A DNA stretch of 31,917 bases from Hyphochytrium catenoides (taxonomy: Eukaryota > Sar > Hyphochytriomycetes > Hyphochytriales > Hyphochytriaceae), in contig FLMG01004357.1 of NCBI GenBank assembly GCA_900088475.1, forward strand, positions 1 to 31,917, written 5' to 3'. Both the position numbers and the translations under genes were made by a program. Under the pieces are notes generated by a model. It saw nothing but the letters and a program-made list of their open reading frames with translations, was not told where the DNA came from and made no database searches. Positions 21,801-31,561 of the stretch are shown piece after piece; position 1 is the first letter of the stretch; each line of letters opens with the position of its first letter.

Positions 21801-23693
21801 TCTATTTAGGGATAGCTCCAGCAGCACTGGAGCCGCACCCTTGTGCTTCTTCTTGCGCCATACCTTGCTCACCGTCCTTACCTTATAGAGTCCTCGCAAC
21901 TCCTCTGTCTTTTGTCCTAGAATAAGATGAGATTGGCGGCATTCCTGAGCCCACTGCTGTTCTCTTTCGACTGGAATGCAGTCAAGAAGCGTCTTCCGAT
22001 CAGAGGTCTCGAGTGACTGTAAACAAAGCGACGGACCAATGAGAGAGAAAAGTCAGGATGAGAGTGAACCAGCACCAGAAAAGGAGGAATCACAGGAAAA
22101 GGAGACTGTGCCAAAAGGAGGAACGCAGCTAAACAGCGACGATCCCCATCACAGGAAATAAAGCAAGATCGAATCAAGGGCCCAAAAGTACGCCTTGAGG
22201 ACTAGGACGAGCAAGGGAAAGGCAACACCAGCATCTTGAAAGACACTCAGTCCGCCTAGGGAGGCACGAAGGGGTGGCAATAACAGTCAAAGTACACATG
22301 GATATTAGCAATACCCAGCACCGAGCGAGAGAATAGGTACAGGCCCGAGCTCCATTTCAGGCACAACCTAACGGTTCTTCCTTAGGCTGATTGTACTCTT
22401 ACTTTATGCAGGTTGATAGCTCCCAGCGCCTGGAGATCTGACTCAAAGGAATCTAACAGCGATTGGTGCTCTTCCTGCTGTTCTTGACAGTGCTGCTCGA
22501 AAGCTTGAAAGCTTCTAGAGATAGATGATCGAAACGTCCCAAGGTTATCAAACGCGGCAACGATGGCGTCCTCCTGAATCTATAAAGGGCAAGAGAGGAA
22601 AGAGTTACCGCCCAGCCTGTGGCAGAGCTACGTAGTCACCAGGTATGGCACGAGCAATGAGCACAGAAAGACCCGATACTATCAAGTAGAAAGTTGGCGA
22701 CCTCAGGTAGCACATGGCGGAAGAAGGATGAAATCTCGCTTTCTTTTCCGGCCTCAGTGCACTTGCCTTCATCTGCTGGATGGTAGTGGCGCAAGCCTGA
22801 ATCCGAGACTCGGCCCCTGACCGATAGACCTGCCCCTTCGCCACGGAGAGGGCGAACTGCTGCTCGTATTCCGCTAGTGCTCTTAGAAGTGGAGACGATG
22901 ACTCTGCAAGGGCCCGAGAAGCCTGCGATATCACATTCGGAACCGTCGGGATGTCTAAGTCAAGTGGGACTAAAGGAGGTATGGGAGGCGGAGAGGAATC
23001 TGGAGAGAGAAGTGCGCGACTATAAAGGAAAGTCTTCTTCTCGGCCTGGCGGAAGAGAGAGTGTCAGACGTGGTAGATACGTTTCAATTTGACTTCCCAA
23101 GCCCCTATGCCCTGTGTACCGTCGTTCCATCGTCAACTTCCTGTCTTCATTCTTTCCTACTCTTCTCTCTCTCTCTCTCTCACCTGCACACGCAACCTCT
23201 CTCTCTCTCATCTTTGCATCCATTTACTGTTGGATCCATGACTTGTAACGCAAGCGGTAGCTCACCGATGGAAAGCCATAGGAGGCCAAAGGCTTCTTTG
23301 GATCAAGCCGCGCATAGGGTGGCCCATAAAGTAGAATCTGATCATCCGGCGGTATACGGGTCCTCAGCGCTAGTTCACTTCGCAGGGTAGACACTGTGGC
23401 ACTGTAGGCGCGGTGGGCAGCAAACGCCAGAAGCAGCAGGAAAGAAATAGAGACAATGGTTACAGAGAGCAGTCAGTAGGTTGTGTCAGGCAGTGATGGA
23501 TAGACAAACGGTAGGAGGAAAAGCGCTAGACAGCGCGTGAAGGGTTAGCGGAGGCCGGGATGAGAGAAGCGTAACAGATAGACGAGACTGGGGAAGAGTT
23601 GTTAGCTACTCAGCGAGCATACTCATGCGGAAGCATCACGTGATGCAGAGTGCCATCCGTGGCACATTGTACAGCCACTTCGAAGCGCTTCAT
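17087..23693 (-). CDS. ATG11: ATG11/FIP200-type autophagy scaffold, 19 exons
   Basis: Scaffold of the Atg1/ULK1 kinase complex that links cargo receptors to autophagosome initiation. Exons, 5' to 3' on the minus strand: 23693-23623, 23401-23266, 23045-22767, 22579-22403, 22016-21882, 21699-21559, 21217-21098, 20831-20611, 20410-20311, 20179-20092, 19830-19651, 19427-19338, 19040-18925, 18537-18494, 18325-18064, 17912-17821, 17608-17459, 17307-17250, 17161-17087. All phases agree; 844 aa, shorter than plant ATG11 (about 1,150) or RB1CC1 (about 1,600). Order: ubiquitin-like fold (1 to about 80, with DDQILLYGPP), Pro-rich linker SPPPIPP, helical Atg17-like region, the plant-like stretch LPDAYRASLREVARR (about 427) and HGQHLPRDLVPGL (about 480-491), coiled coils (LQEKLRRLEYEVSRLQGEL), then a claw-like C-terminal domain (about 751-844) with VNDLALFLPT, YLSDESIASF, ILGKIVYVDEEVA and NPYSLHLGT. 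Intron 3 uses a GC donor (AAG|GCAAGT). Start chosen because it opens the first strand of the ubiquitin-like fold. Confidence 0.9.
17373..17396. repeat. (CT)n microsatellite in an ATG11 intron
   Basis: A CT run on the plus strand inside the 17308-17458 intron of the minus-strand ATG11 gene, so the transcript would carry (GA)n here. Confidence 0.9.
18600..18826. repeat. Large (GA)n tract with an assembly gap, inside an ATG11 intron
   Basis: A long purine-rich tract with pure GA on both sides of a 34-N gap (18762-18795), within the 18538-18924 intron. In the ATG11 transcript it would be pyrimidine-rich. Long Ser-Leu frames that cross it are artefacts. Confidence 0.93.
18762..18795. other. Assembly gap of 34 N within (GA)n
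   Basis: A run of 34 N flanked on both sides by GA repeats. The gap is very likely a collapsed or unsequenced microsatellite and falls in an intron, so it does not affect the ATG11 protein model. Confidence 0.97.
23162..23213. repeat. Paired (CT)n runs in an ATG11 intron
   Basis: Two CT runs (about 23162-23182 and 23198-23210) separated by a CACACG-containing stretch, inside the 23046-23265 intron of the minus-strand ATG11 gene. Confidence 0.85.
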
Positions 23694-24968
23694 CTCCTGG
23701 GACACCGCCTTACTTATTCTCCTTTTATTGGCGAAGCAGCGTCACCGACCCCATACAAGGGCCTGGGACACGCTGCTGAGACAAGGATTGCAATGTCGAA
23801 TGGATGCTCTCTCTTCCTCCAAGTCGAACAACACGACCTATCACACTATATAACACCAGAGCTTCTTTAACGAAGGGAAAGAGCGAGTTCACAACCAGTG
23901 GAGCAAGGGTTCACGGAACTGTCTGCTAGCACAAGGACCCACGTCGGTGATGCCACGTGACCCTCTAGGTTGGGCCACCGTGGCCACACTTACTACTTCC
24001 TAGAAGAGGTAGGCGGACGGTGTATGGCTTGAGATCTATGACAAGGGGTCGTCGAGGTCTATCAACAAGCTTCAGATGAAGCTCTGCGTGCAGACTCGAC
24101 CTCCGTCTTTCATCGTCGGCACCGGAAAGATCAGAAGACAGTTCCCAATGACGGAAAAACGCCCAAAAAGTTTCACAGAAAAAAGCAAATGGCATAGTTT
24201 TATAACTAGGAAACTATTGTAAGGTTTCGTATCCGACTGAATATTTTTTATACTTTCAAAGCTTCAAGGCCTCCCAGTTCTATAGACATTACCCTGTATT
24301 CTGTGAAATCAATAGATTTCCTAACTTTCAAGTTAGAGCCTTTAATTTTTTACTTTTTCTTAAAACTCAAATAAATCTCTAATAAAAGGCCCACAAAGCT
24401 ACTTCCTCTCTGCTCCTCTTCTTCCTTCTTCCTGTTCGCAACTCTCCCTCCGTTTTCAGAAGCAGCCTGTTAATTAACACTTCCAACGAATGTCAATTTA
24501 GCCACAAATTTCACATATTTTTGGCGAGCTTCAATTGCAATTTGACAAGTCTATTTAGCGATGTGTGAGCTATGAGTGCGTAATATGCGAATTATGAATG
24601 TCAAACAGGCGCTCTCAGACGTCATGTCTGGGTGTAGAGCTCATTCATGCGCTTTTTGATGAAGATTATCGCCATCACCGCTTGAGGCATGCGCGTACAA
24701 GGTCCTTCAGACTTCAGCCACACTCTAGGAAGGCCAGCAAGTCTCTTTCTTGTCTGGGTGGTTGCGTAAGGCCTCTCGCCACTGAACGTCTCACAGCCAG
24801 ATAGGGAGCCTCTTTGACTCGCACCTACTTAGCAAACCTCACTCGGGGTTACCTTTGCCCGGCACGATGTCTCGCAAATAGCTTTCTTGCCTGAGAAGAG
24901 GAGACCTCTACCCTTGGCTGAAGGACTCGGAAGCCTTATCCACCTGCGCAGACAGGAGGGATCACATC
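23694..24968. other. Divergent spacer between ATG11 and the OTU gene
   Basis: About 1.28 kb between divergent starts. Its middle (about 24190-24600) is conspicuously AT-rich compared with the rest of the window and contains several inverted repeats: AATTGCAATT at 24533-24542, TTTGACA/TGTCAAA arms at 24541-24547 and 24599-24605, and the two abutting palindromes listed separately. A CT-rich patch follows at about 24400-24450. The minus-strand frame at 23965-24195 and the plus frame at 24598-24804 have no family features and I do not call them genes. The region likely serves as a bidirectional promoter. Confidence 0.5.
24305..24336. repeat. Two perfect inverted repeats placed end to end
   Basis: GAAATC-AATA-GATTTC (24305-24320) is followed without a gap by CTAACTT-TC-AAGTTAG (24321-24336). 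Each is a perfect hairpin or dyad, with 6-bp arms and 4-base loop and 7-bp arms and 2-base loop. They sit in the AT-rich part of the divergent spacer. Possible roles are dimeric regulator sites or cruciform-prone DNA; none is shown. Confidence 0.6.
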
Positions 24969-27900
24969 ATGGCGATAGTTGACGATAGAGACGAGAATAA
25001 CCTCAACGAGGTCAATCGTCCTTCCCATCGAGATCCAGCTGCACTTGCTAGGGATGAGCTGGCTGAGTCAGACCGTGAAGAACATGACCGTAAGAAGCTC
25101 TAAATTCGTAGTGTAGCTCTATCACCTGGCTCACTACTCTTCTTCCAGCTCTTCTGTCCCCTGTAGACGTCACGGAGCCAACAAACGACTGGCGAGAGTT
25201 CAAGCCCAGGCAGCTTGTGGATGTTCGTGATCGGAAACAGATCTGGTCAGAAGCCCAGATAGTGGAGGTAGGTCAGGACGTAGTTATGCAAGTGGATGGT
25301 GCTATGCCTGCCTACTACTACTTCAGGCCGGTCTGTTACATCTTTTTAAAGGCTGAGGATGCTTGTCTCCATCTTCTGATGAGCTAATCCGAAAGCTATC
25401 GTCTTTTGCTCTTCTTTTGCTCTTCTGCGGTCTTTCTTCAATATCTGGAGCATCAGCCTTTGTGACTCCCCACTCTTTGTCAACAGTCGCACCGTTAGTC
25501 ACTATGGCCACGTTGCACCTCCCTTCTCCTTCCATACTCTATCCCTTAGGTCGATGAAGACCGTGTCTTTGTTCACTATCTTTACGCGGACCCTAAGAAC
25601 GATGAGTGGATACCTATCTCCTCTCCTCGGCTGGCTCCCTACGGCACAAAGGTTAGTGAGACCGTCTCCGTCGTTGACATTGATTTTTTCGTGTCAGTCG
25701 ACAAAAGAAACCTGTTATCCACAGGATATTAGGAAAGGGAAAGACGGGCAAACATTCTAGAGACAAACAGGGAGTTAGAATGATGGGAGAAGGATAGAAA
25801 CTATTGAGCGCTGATTGGATTTACGGCTATCTATTGCCTTCCTTTCCGCTATCGCCCCTCGATTTGTCAGCCTGTAAGACTAGTTCAAGGACAAGACGGC
25901 TGTGTCTTGGTTGCCGTCTGTATGCTTTTGGGCAATTGCCCAAATTGAACAGACTCAAGAGATTTCTCCTTTTTCCTCGCGTCATCTCAAGCCGACTAAG
26001 AATCTTTTTGACTTCTACACAGGTTTACCTCGAGGGTGGACTACTACGGGAGGGCCAACGGATAGAGGTTCTACGCAGAAATATCTGGAGGGAAGCTTTT
26101 GTTGTCCGTCTGCTTCCTAATGGTGTGAGAGTGAAGTACGCGGAGCCTTCTTTAAGGGGTTTCGAGGATATTGAGCTTTCCGGAAAGAGGATCTCTCCCT
26201 TTGGAAGAAATCTGTGTCCTCTTATGCATGCTCGGATTTTGAGAGAGAGATTGCAAAGAGGAGCCCCGGAGCAAGGCAATGAGGTCCGGAGAGGTAGGGT
26301 AAGAGAGTTTCCCACGCAAAGCGCTCATCCACAGTATGAGCAGTATGTTACAGCCCTCAGGTCTCGAGGGCTAAAACTTCACTCCGTAGGTGCCCGTTCA
26401 TGCTCCGGCTTTGCTTCTCTAAATCCTCCGCCACTTATCCTGCTCCATTTCTTTCGTCCGACTCTAAATCCTAATCATGGTCTGAGGTTGGCTACTATAT
26501 TGCTCGTTGGCTGTTGTTGACGGTTCTCTTCGTTCAAGCTCTTTGACATTTTCGTCTTAGTGCCGCTGCTTAGGGGACGCTAACCTCTAACGACTGTTAT
26601 TGTTAACCTTAGTTTTTCACGTCATCCGCAACTAGTTTCTTGAGTGAGAGCTCACCGTCCATCTTCCTTTGTAGATTGAGGGAGACGGGAACTGTCTCTT
26701 CCGGGCGTTTTCCCATCAGATCTACGGCTCTGATGAGTATCATGCCCTGATTCGGAAGTACTGCATAGACTATATGGAGCTAGAAAAAGACTACTTCAAG
26801 CCCTACGTTGTAGGGGACATGGAGGATTTTTATAGGTATCTTAGAGTCAAGAGGACTAATGGCGTTTGGGGAGACGACCCGGAGATACAGGTGAGACCAA
26901 CCGGAGACGAAATGGAGGAGTAGAATGTCAGCAGTACTTGTCAGGTTCTAGAGGTGCAAGTGGTGACTTTCTAATAGCGGGCGATTAGTGAAGTGCGATA
27001 TGGACCTTACGACCTGCGGGTGATGGCCGTCTAGATAATCAGGGGTGTATGCTTATCATTAGGCCCTCCTTGACCAAAAGAAGAATGGACGACTCAGTCG
27101 AATTCTTGGGCAAGAATGAAAGTGTGGGCGCTATGGTTGGGGCTTCGTGGAAGACCTCTAGAGATCGATTACAGCTCAAGTGAGGGCAGTGAGATTCAGA
27201 ATTGTCATGGCTAAACGCCTCGTAACAGAGCTTGGGATTATAGTCTCAGGGGTTCTTTGGCTGACCTATTTTCCTCCTTCAGGCGATGTGTGAGTTGTAC
27301 GATCGGCCTGCCCAAATATTCGTCTTTGATAGGAGATACGGAGCCAAGCTGCTACGCACTTTCCACGAAGCCACTAATAGAAATAGACCACCTATCCGGT
27401 AAGCACTCATCGTCTCTCTCGATCTTCTTCCTTCGACGGTTCTTCTGAAGTCCTCTCGTCCTCTTGCCGCTATCCATTACATTGACCTCTCACCCAGTAG
27501 CACCTGTAAAAGGCTCCTTTCCGTCATTTGTCGGTTGACGTCTTGGTATCTAATCAATCAACTTAGCCTTAGTTTTTATGGTGGGGGCCATTATGATTCT
27601 CTCATCGGGGAGGACTTCCATCGGAATCTGCTAAGGTAACCTAGCTGCTTTCGTTGATCATCCTATCCCCTCACCGGATACATGGATTGCTAGAAGCTTT
27701 CTGCGGAAGTTGGTCATGTACCTCCTACCTTTCAGCTAAGGTTGTCGTTTTCAGAGAGCCTCCGGGTGCTTACGAAAGCCGAAAGATTGTTTCGCGAACG
27801 CAGCGGACAGAGCCACAGGTAATATGCTCCTTTGTGACCATTAGTCTTGAGCTACTCTTCCGTTCCTCATTGTCTCCTTTACCTTATCAGGAGCTGGCGC

Positions 27901-29142
27901 CAGCGGAGGCAGGGGTAGAGGAAGCTCTTAAGGTGGGCAAAGAGATGACACCAGCAGCTAGGGGCTTCCTTTAACCTGTAGCATGCTCGACATAGGCCTC
28001 TCGACGAGACTTCAACAATCAGTGGGAGAACCTTGAAGCAGCTCTGAAGGTCTCTATGGAGGATTATGATCAGGTGGCTAACTGATTTTTTATTTATGGC
28101 CAACCTGCCTCTTCCTCCCAACCGTACCTCCTCCTTTATATTCCCTGCTCTTTTCTCACGGGAAACTTTCTGAGCCCCACAGCCCACTGACCTTTAGATC
28201 GATCACTTCTCTGTACCTAATCATCTTAGCTTACTGATTGGCGCGTGAATGGGCTCAGCTGACCATCTGCCTTCCCGTTATCACTTTCCACAGCAGCAAT
28301 TAGCCCTAGAATATGAACAGAAAGCTCTAGAGGATGTGGCTCAAACAAGTGAGCTTGCCATGGCACAGGTCTGGCCTCTGTCATCTACCATCTTCCCTGC
28401 TTTTCTCCACTGGTGGAATCTGTACTTCTTTAGCATTGGCTCTTGGCGAGCGCCAAATGTCTTTCCTCCTGTTGTCATCTTCCTTACACTCCGCTTACAT
28501 CGTCTCTGTCGTTTGGTCAAGAGCAGGATGCCCTGGTAGAACAAGCACAGAAAGAGAGTGAGGCAGAGGCTATTGAGCGAGCTATTCTTGATTCTTTGCA
28601 GACAGACGCAGCTCATGCAGAATCTGCCGAGATGGCTAGAGCTATAGAATTATCTCTCGGACAAGATGGCCTGGACGGTGTCGTGGTGAGTGCCTGGCAA
28701 AGTTCGGTAAACAGGTGTCAATTGAGAATAGCAGGTAGCTAACAGTGGATGAACAAGAAAGAATCCACCAGAGATTGAGAAATGTGGGAAGAGAGAGAAA
28801 GAGGGCAACAAAGGTTACGTTTCGGATATATGGAGGACGATAGATAGAGGGAGGCCAAGCTGGGGGTCGCAAGGACCATGGACGGGTGAGGGTGAAGAGC
28901 CTTCAACGGATTTGGGCGTTTGACCGCGAATGAAAGGCAAGTCACATTTATTCTGACGGTGCGAGAGGGAAAAAGGCTCAGGGTAATTGATTGTTAACGG
29001 TGGCACCTCAATCTCTCACGTCATTTCTCCTTCTTTGTTACCCTGCGACTACAAGGATGATGAGGAGTCGGAGCTAAGTCGCGCGATTGCCCTCTCAATG
29101 AGTGACTATGTAGTAGGCAGAGAAGAGGAAAAAGGCAACTAG
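24969..29142 (+). CDS. OTU deubiquitinase with tandem Tudor-like modules and UIM array, 13 exons
   Basis: Cysteine protease expected to cleave ubiquitin chains. Exons: 24969-25089, 25149-25267, 25550-25651, 26023-26385, 26675-26890, 27283-27398, 27567-27635, 27755-27818, 27891-27932, 27996-28073, 28294-28368, 28524-28685, 29056-29142; phases agree; 537 aa. Two Tudor/chromo-barrel-like modules come first (about 58-111 and 120-178), sharing the pattern IW-EA-V...V-V-Y...I......F/YG. The OTU domain follows: GDGNCLFRAF gives D239 and C242, and GGGHYDSL gives H354, a full catalytic triad pattern. It most resembles the OTUD5 group (LIRKYCIDYM, then AMCELYDRPAQIF, then FHEATNR). The C-terminus carries UIM-like helices: WENLEAALKVSMEDY, AEAIERAILDSLQTD, EMARAIELSLGQD and ESELSRAIALSMSDY, plus a weaker one in exon 11. 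Multivalent ubiquitin binding is inferred. Human OTUD5 has a single C-terminal UIM and no Tudor pair. Confidence 0.92.
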
Positions 29143-29714
29143 AAGTAGCTGATTATGCCACGGCTGTATCATTGGATCTCCATATAGAACAAAGCTTCAG
29201 AGCTTTCTGCAGCTACATCTTGCACGTTTTCTGGCTGCCTATCGCTTCTCTTCTCCTTCCGACAAGGTACCTCAGAAATTCTTTCACCATTAACTATGTG
29301 CTCCGCTGGCGGCAACGAGGCCCTAATGCTGTTTAGGTTCTCCACTTCAATGGCAAGGGAATAGATAACCGAGAGTTATAGAGTAAGTAAGAAGAGACAA
29401 GGTGATGGAAAACGCCAGAGGCGTTGGCGACGCTCGATAATGTGACAACACTTAAGAGAATAAATAAACTCTGAGAGCTAGGGAGCCCAGTGGAGAAGCA
29501 ACAGGACGTGGTAGTCAAGGTAAACTGCTGTCCATATTATCTGTCTGTTCTCTGGTGCTTAGCATGTACAGAAAGGAGCAGCAGAAGGGAAACTGAGATA
29601 GAACGAATGGACACACAGATCTGTGTGCCATCTGGGAGAAAAGTCCAACGGACTGAAAAGGTATGATATGGGTAAGACTGATAGCAAAAGAGAGAGGGGG
29701 AGCAGCTATGGCTA
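29143..29714. other. Convergent 3' spacer between the OTU gene and the AGC kinase
   Basis: About 570 bases between facing stop codons. Frames here (29333-29518 and 29537-29785, minus) have no family features. AATAAA-type hexamers occur near 29458 and 29727 on the plus strand, but neither is placed convincingly for its gene. Confidence 0.55.
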
Positions 29715-31098
29715 CTAAAAGCCCATAAATAAAGCAGGATCTCCCTTATACGGCGCCTCCTCGACATCAAACTTGCTTCCCTCATAGACGAAGTTGGAGC
29801 AGTCGTAAGGACCGTTGATGTGCGGCTGAAAGGGAGGCTTCAGCTTCTTTGCCTCCATTTCTTCCCAATTAATGCTCTTGAAAAATGCGTGCTGACGGAT
29901 GTCACGGTTACCATTGTAGCCCATTCCCAGCCGCTTCTGAGGATTACCTCTTGTGAGCTACAGATCAAAGACCGGAGTGAGTGAGAGAACCCAGAGAGAG
30001 TTGGGACAGGAAAGAGAAAAAAAGAACCAGATTGTAAGAGAGTGAACGAAAGAACAGACACGCGCAACGTCGATTACAAAGAGGGGCCGATGCTGGGCTT
30101 CCTAACTAGGTAACTCTACCCTCTCTCGCTCTTCCTCGTCCTTTTCTGTTTCTCTCACGTCCAAGTTCCTTCTCTTTCTCACTCTGTCTACTCGCTGCTC
30201 GACATTCGTCTCAGCCATCACTCTTTTTTCAATGTCGGCGTGTCTCATCTCCAAGCAGCTGGTGACCATCCCTTACCTGCTTGATAATGGTCGCGGCATC
30301 CGGATGCTGTCGCTCAAACTCATCATCGAAGGTGATTCGGTTATTTCCAGTCTTGCACTGGGCAATCTTCTTGAACATCAGGGACATGTTGTCGGCGTGC
30401 TCAGCGAATGGCGTGTAGCCTAACATTAACTCGTGAATGAGGATGCCCAGCGCCCCTGCAGTTAGAGAGAGACGATGTGGAAAGCGAGCGAGGCAGAGGT
30501 AAGAGAAAAGAGAGAGCATAAAGAGAGAGGGTTACAAGGTCGACAAAGGTTCAATGATAGTGATAACCGTCGACTGCCATGGAGCATTTGCATGAATGAG
30601 CGAAAGGGAGACACGTCGAAAAGGGAGCAGATGCGATAGGTGCAGGGCCAGCTCGCAAGGAAGAGCACGAGAAGTGAGCCGAAGGCCTGTAGACCACGAG
30701 AAGGAGCAGGAGAAATAATAAGAGAAAGCGGAGGAGAGGAATGGAGAATAGGATCGAGAATATTCGAAGATACAGCGGGAGATGTAGGGGAACGGAGAGA
30801 AAGTACACGGACTGAAAGCCATTCAGAAGCAGTAGAGGGAGAGAAAGAGAAAGAGAGAGACTGACATAGGTCCACCGCTTCATTGTGCCCATTGTTGAGC
30901 ACAAACTCGGGTGCGAGATATTCGGGCGTCCCACAGAGCGTGTAACTCTTTGTATGTGTCTCTTCTGTGCCGTCCTCCTTGCGGATGACGAAGGGAATCA
31001 CCTTAGACAGGCCAAGATCGATCATCTTTAGGTAGCCGTCAGAGCTGCAGGCGGAGAGTGAGACACACAGAGAGAGCGAGAGACAGAGAGACAGAGAG

Positions 31099-31129
<31 letters not shown>

Positions 31130-31561
31130 GGAAGGCGAGCGGACGGAAAAGAGAAGAGAGGAAGGCAATAGCGGCGAAGAATGGCATAGAAAGAGATGTC
31201 AGCACTCTTGTCAAAAAGGGTAAAGCCATTAACAAGAACACCCTTGCGTAAGTCCTAAAAGGGAATAAAGAAGTCGATCGAGACGAAGAATTGACGCTTG
31301 CCAGGAGAAAGGAGGATTGGGGGCAACAGCAAGAAAGCTTAAGAGAGAGAGAAAGAGAGAGAGAGTAAAAGAGAAAGAGAGGACACAGACAGATCGTTTC
31401 TTGATGTAGGGGCTAAGATATGGACTTATCAGAAGAGAACATGGAGAGAAGAGTTAGAAGATGATCAGAGATAGAACTGAGGAAATCTCTCGCTAGCTCT
31501 CTCTGACTTCTTACTCGAAAAGGAGATTTTCAGGCTTAAGATCTCGATAGACCACGTCATA
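29715..31561 (-). CDS. AGC protein kinase, PKA/PKG-like, C-terminal half (5' end outside window)
   Basis: Ser/Thr kinase of the cyclic-nucleotide-dependent type by similarity. Visible exons on the minus strand: 31561-31515, 31044-30866, 30455-30277 and 29957-29715; phases agree and give 215 residues to the stop. The catalytic loop YRDLKPENLLF, magnesium motif MIDLGLSK (DLG in place of DFG), activation segment ending SYTLCGTPEYLAPE, and DLWALGILIHELMLGYTPF are clear. RLGMGYNGNRDIRQHAFF matches the PKA/PKG RxGN-NG-DI-HxWF region, and SNF opens the AGC tail, which ends in ALFMGF. The segment between DLG and GTPEY is about 10 residues longer than in PKA. The N-lobe and any cyclic-nucleotide-binding or regulatory domain lie beyond the right edge, so PKA and PKG cannot be separated. 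Confidence 0.9.
31060..31130. repeat. (GA)n microsatellite in a kinase intron
   Basis: A purine-rich run with a pure GA core at about 31108-31130 in the 31045-31514 intron; it is pyrimidine-rich on the kinase sense strand just upstream of the acceptor at 31045. Confidence 0.88.
31340..31382. repeat. (GA)n-rich tract in the same kinase intron
   Basis: A second degenerate GAGAGA/GAAAGA tract in the 31045-31514 intron. Confidence 0.8.

Noticed and set aside
23965-24195. Minus-strand 76-codon frame upstream of ATG11, considered as a first exon
   Set aside because: Its best donor leaves a one-base phase that does not fit the next exon, while the ATG at 23693 starts exactly at the first strand of the ubiquitin-like fold.
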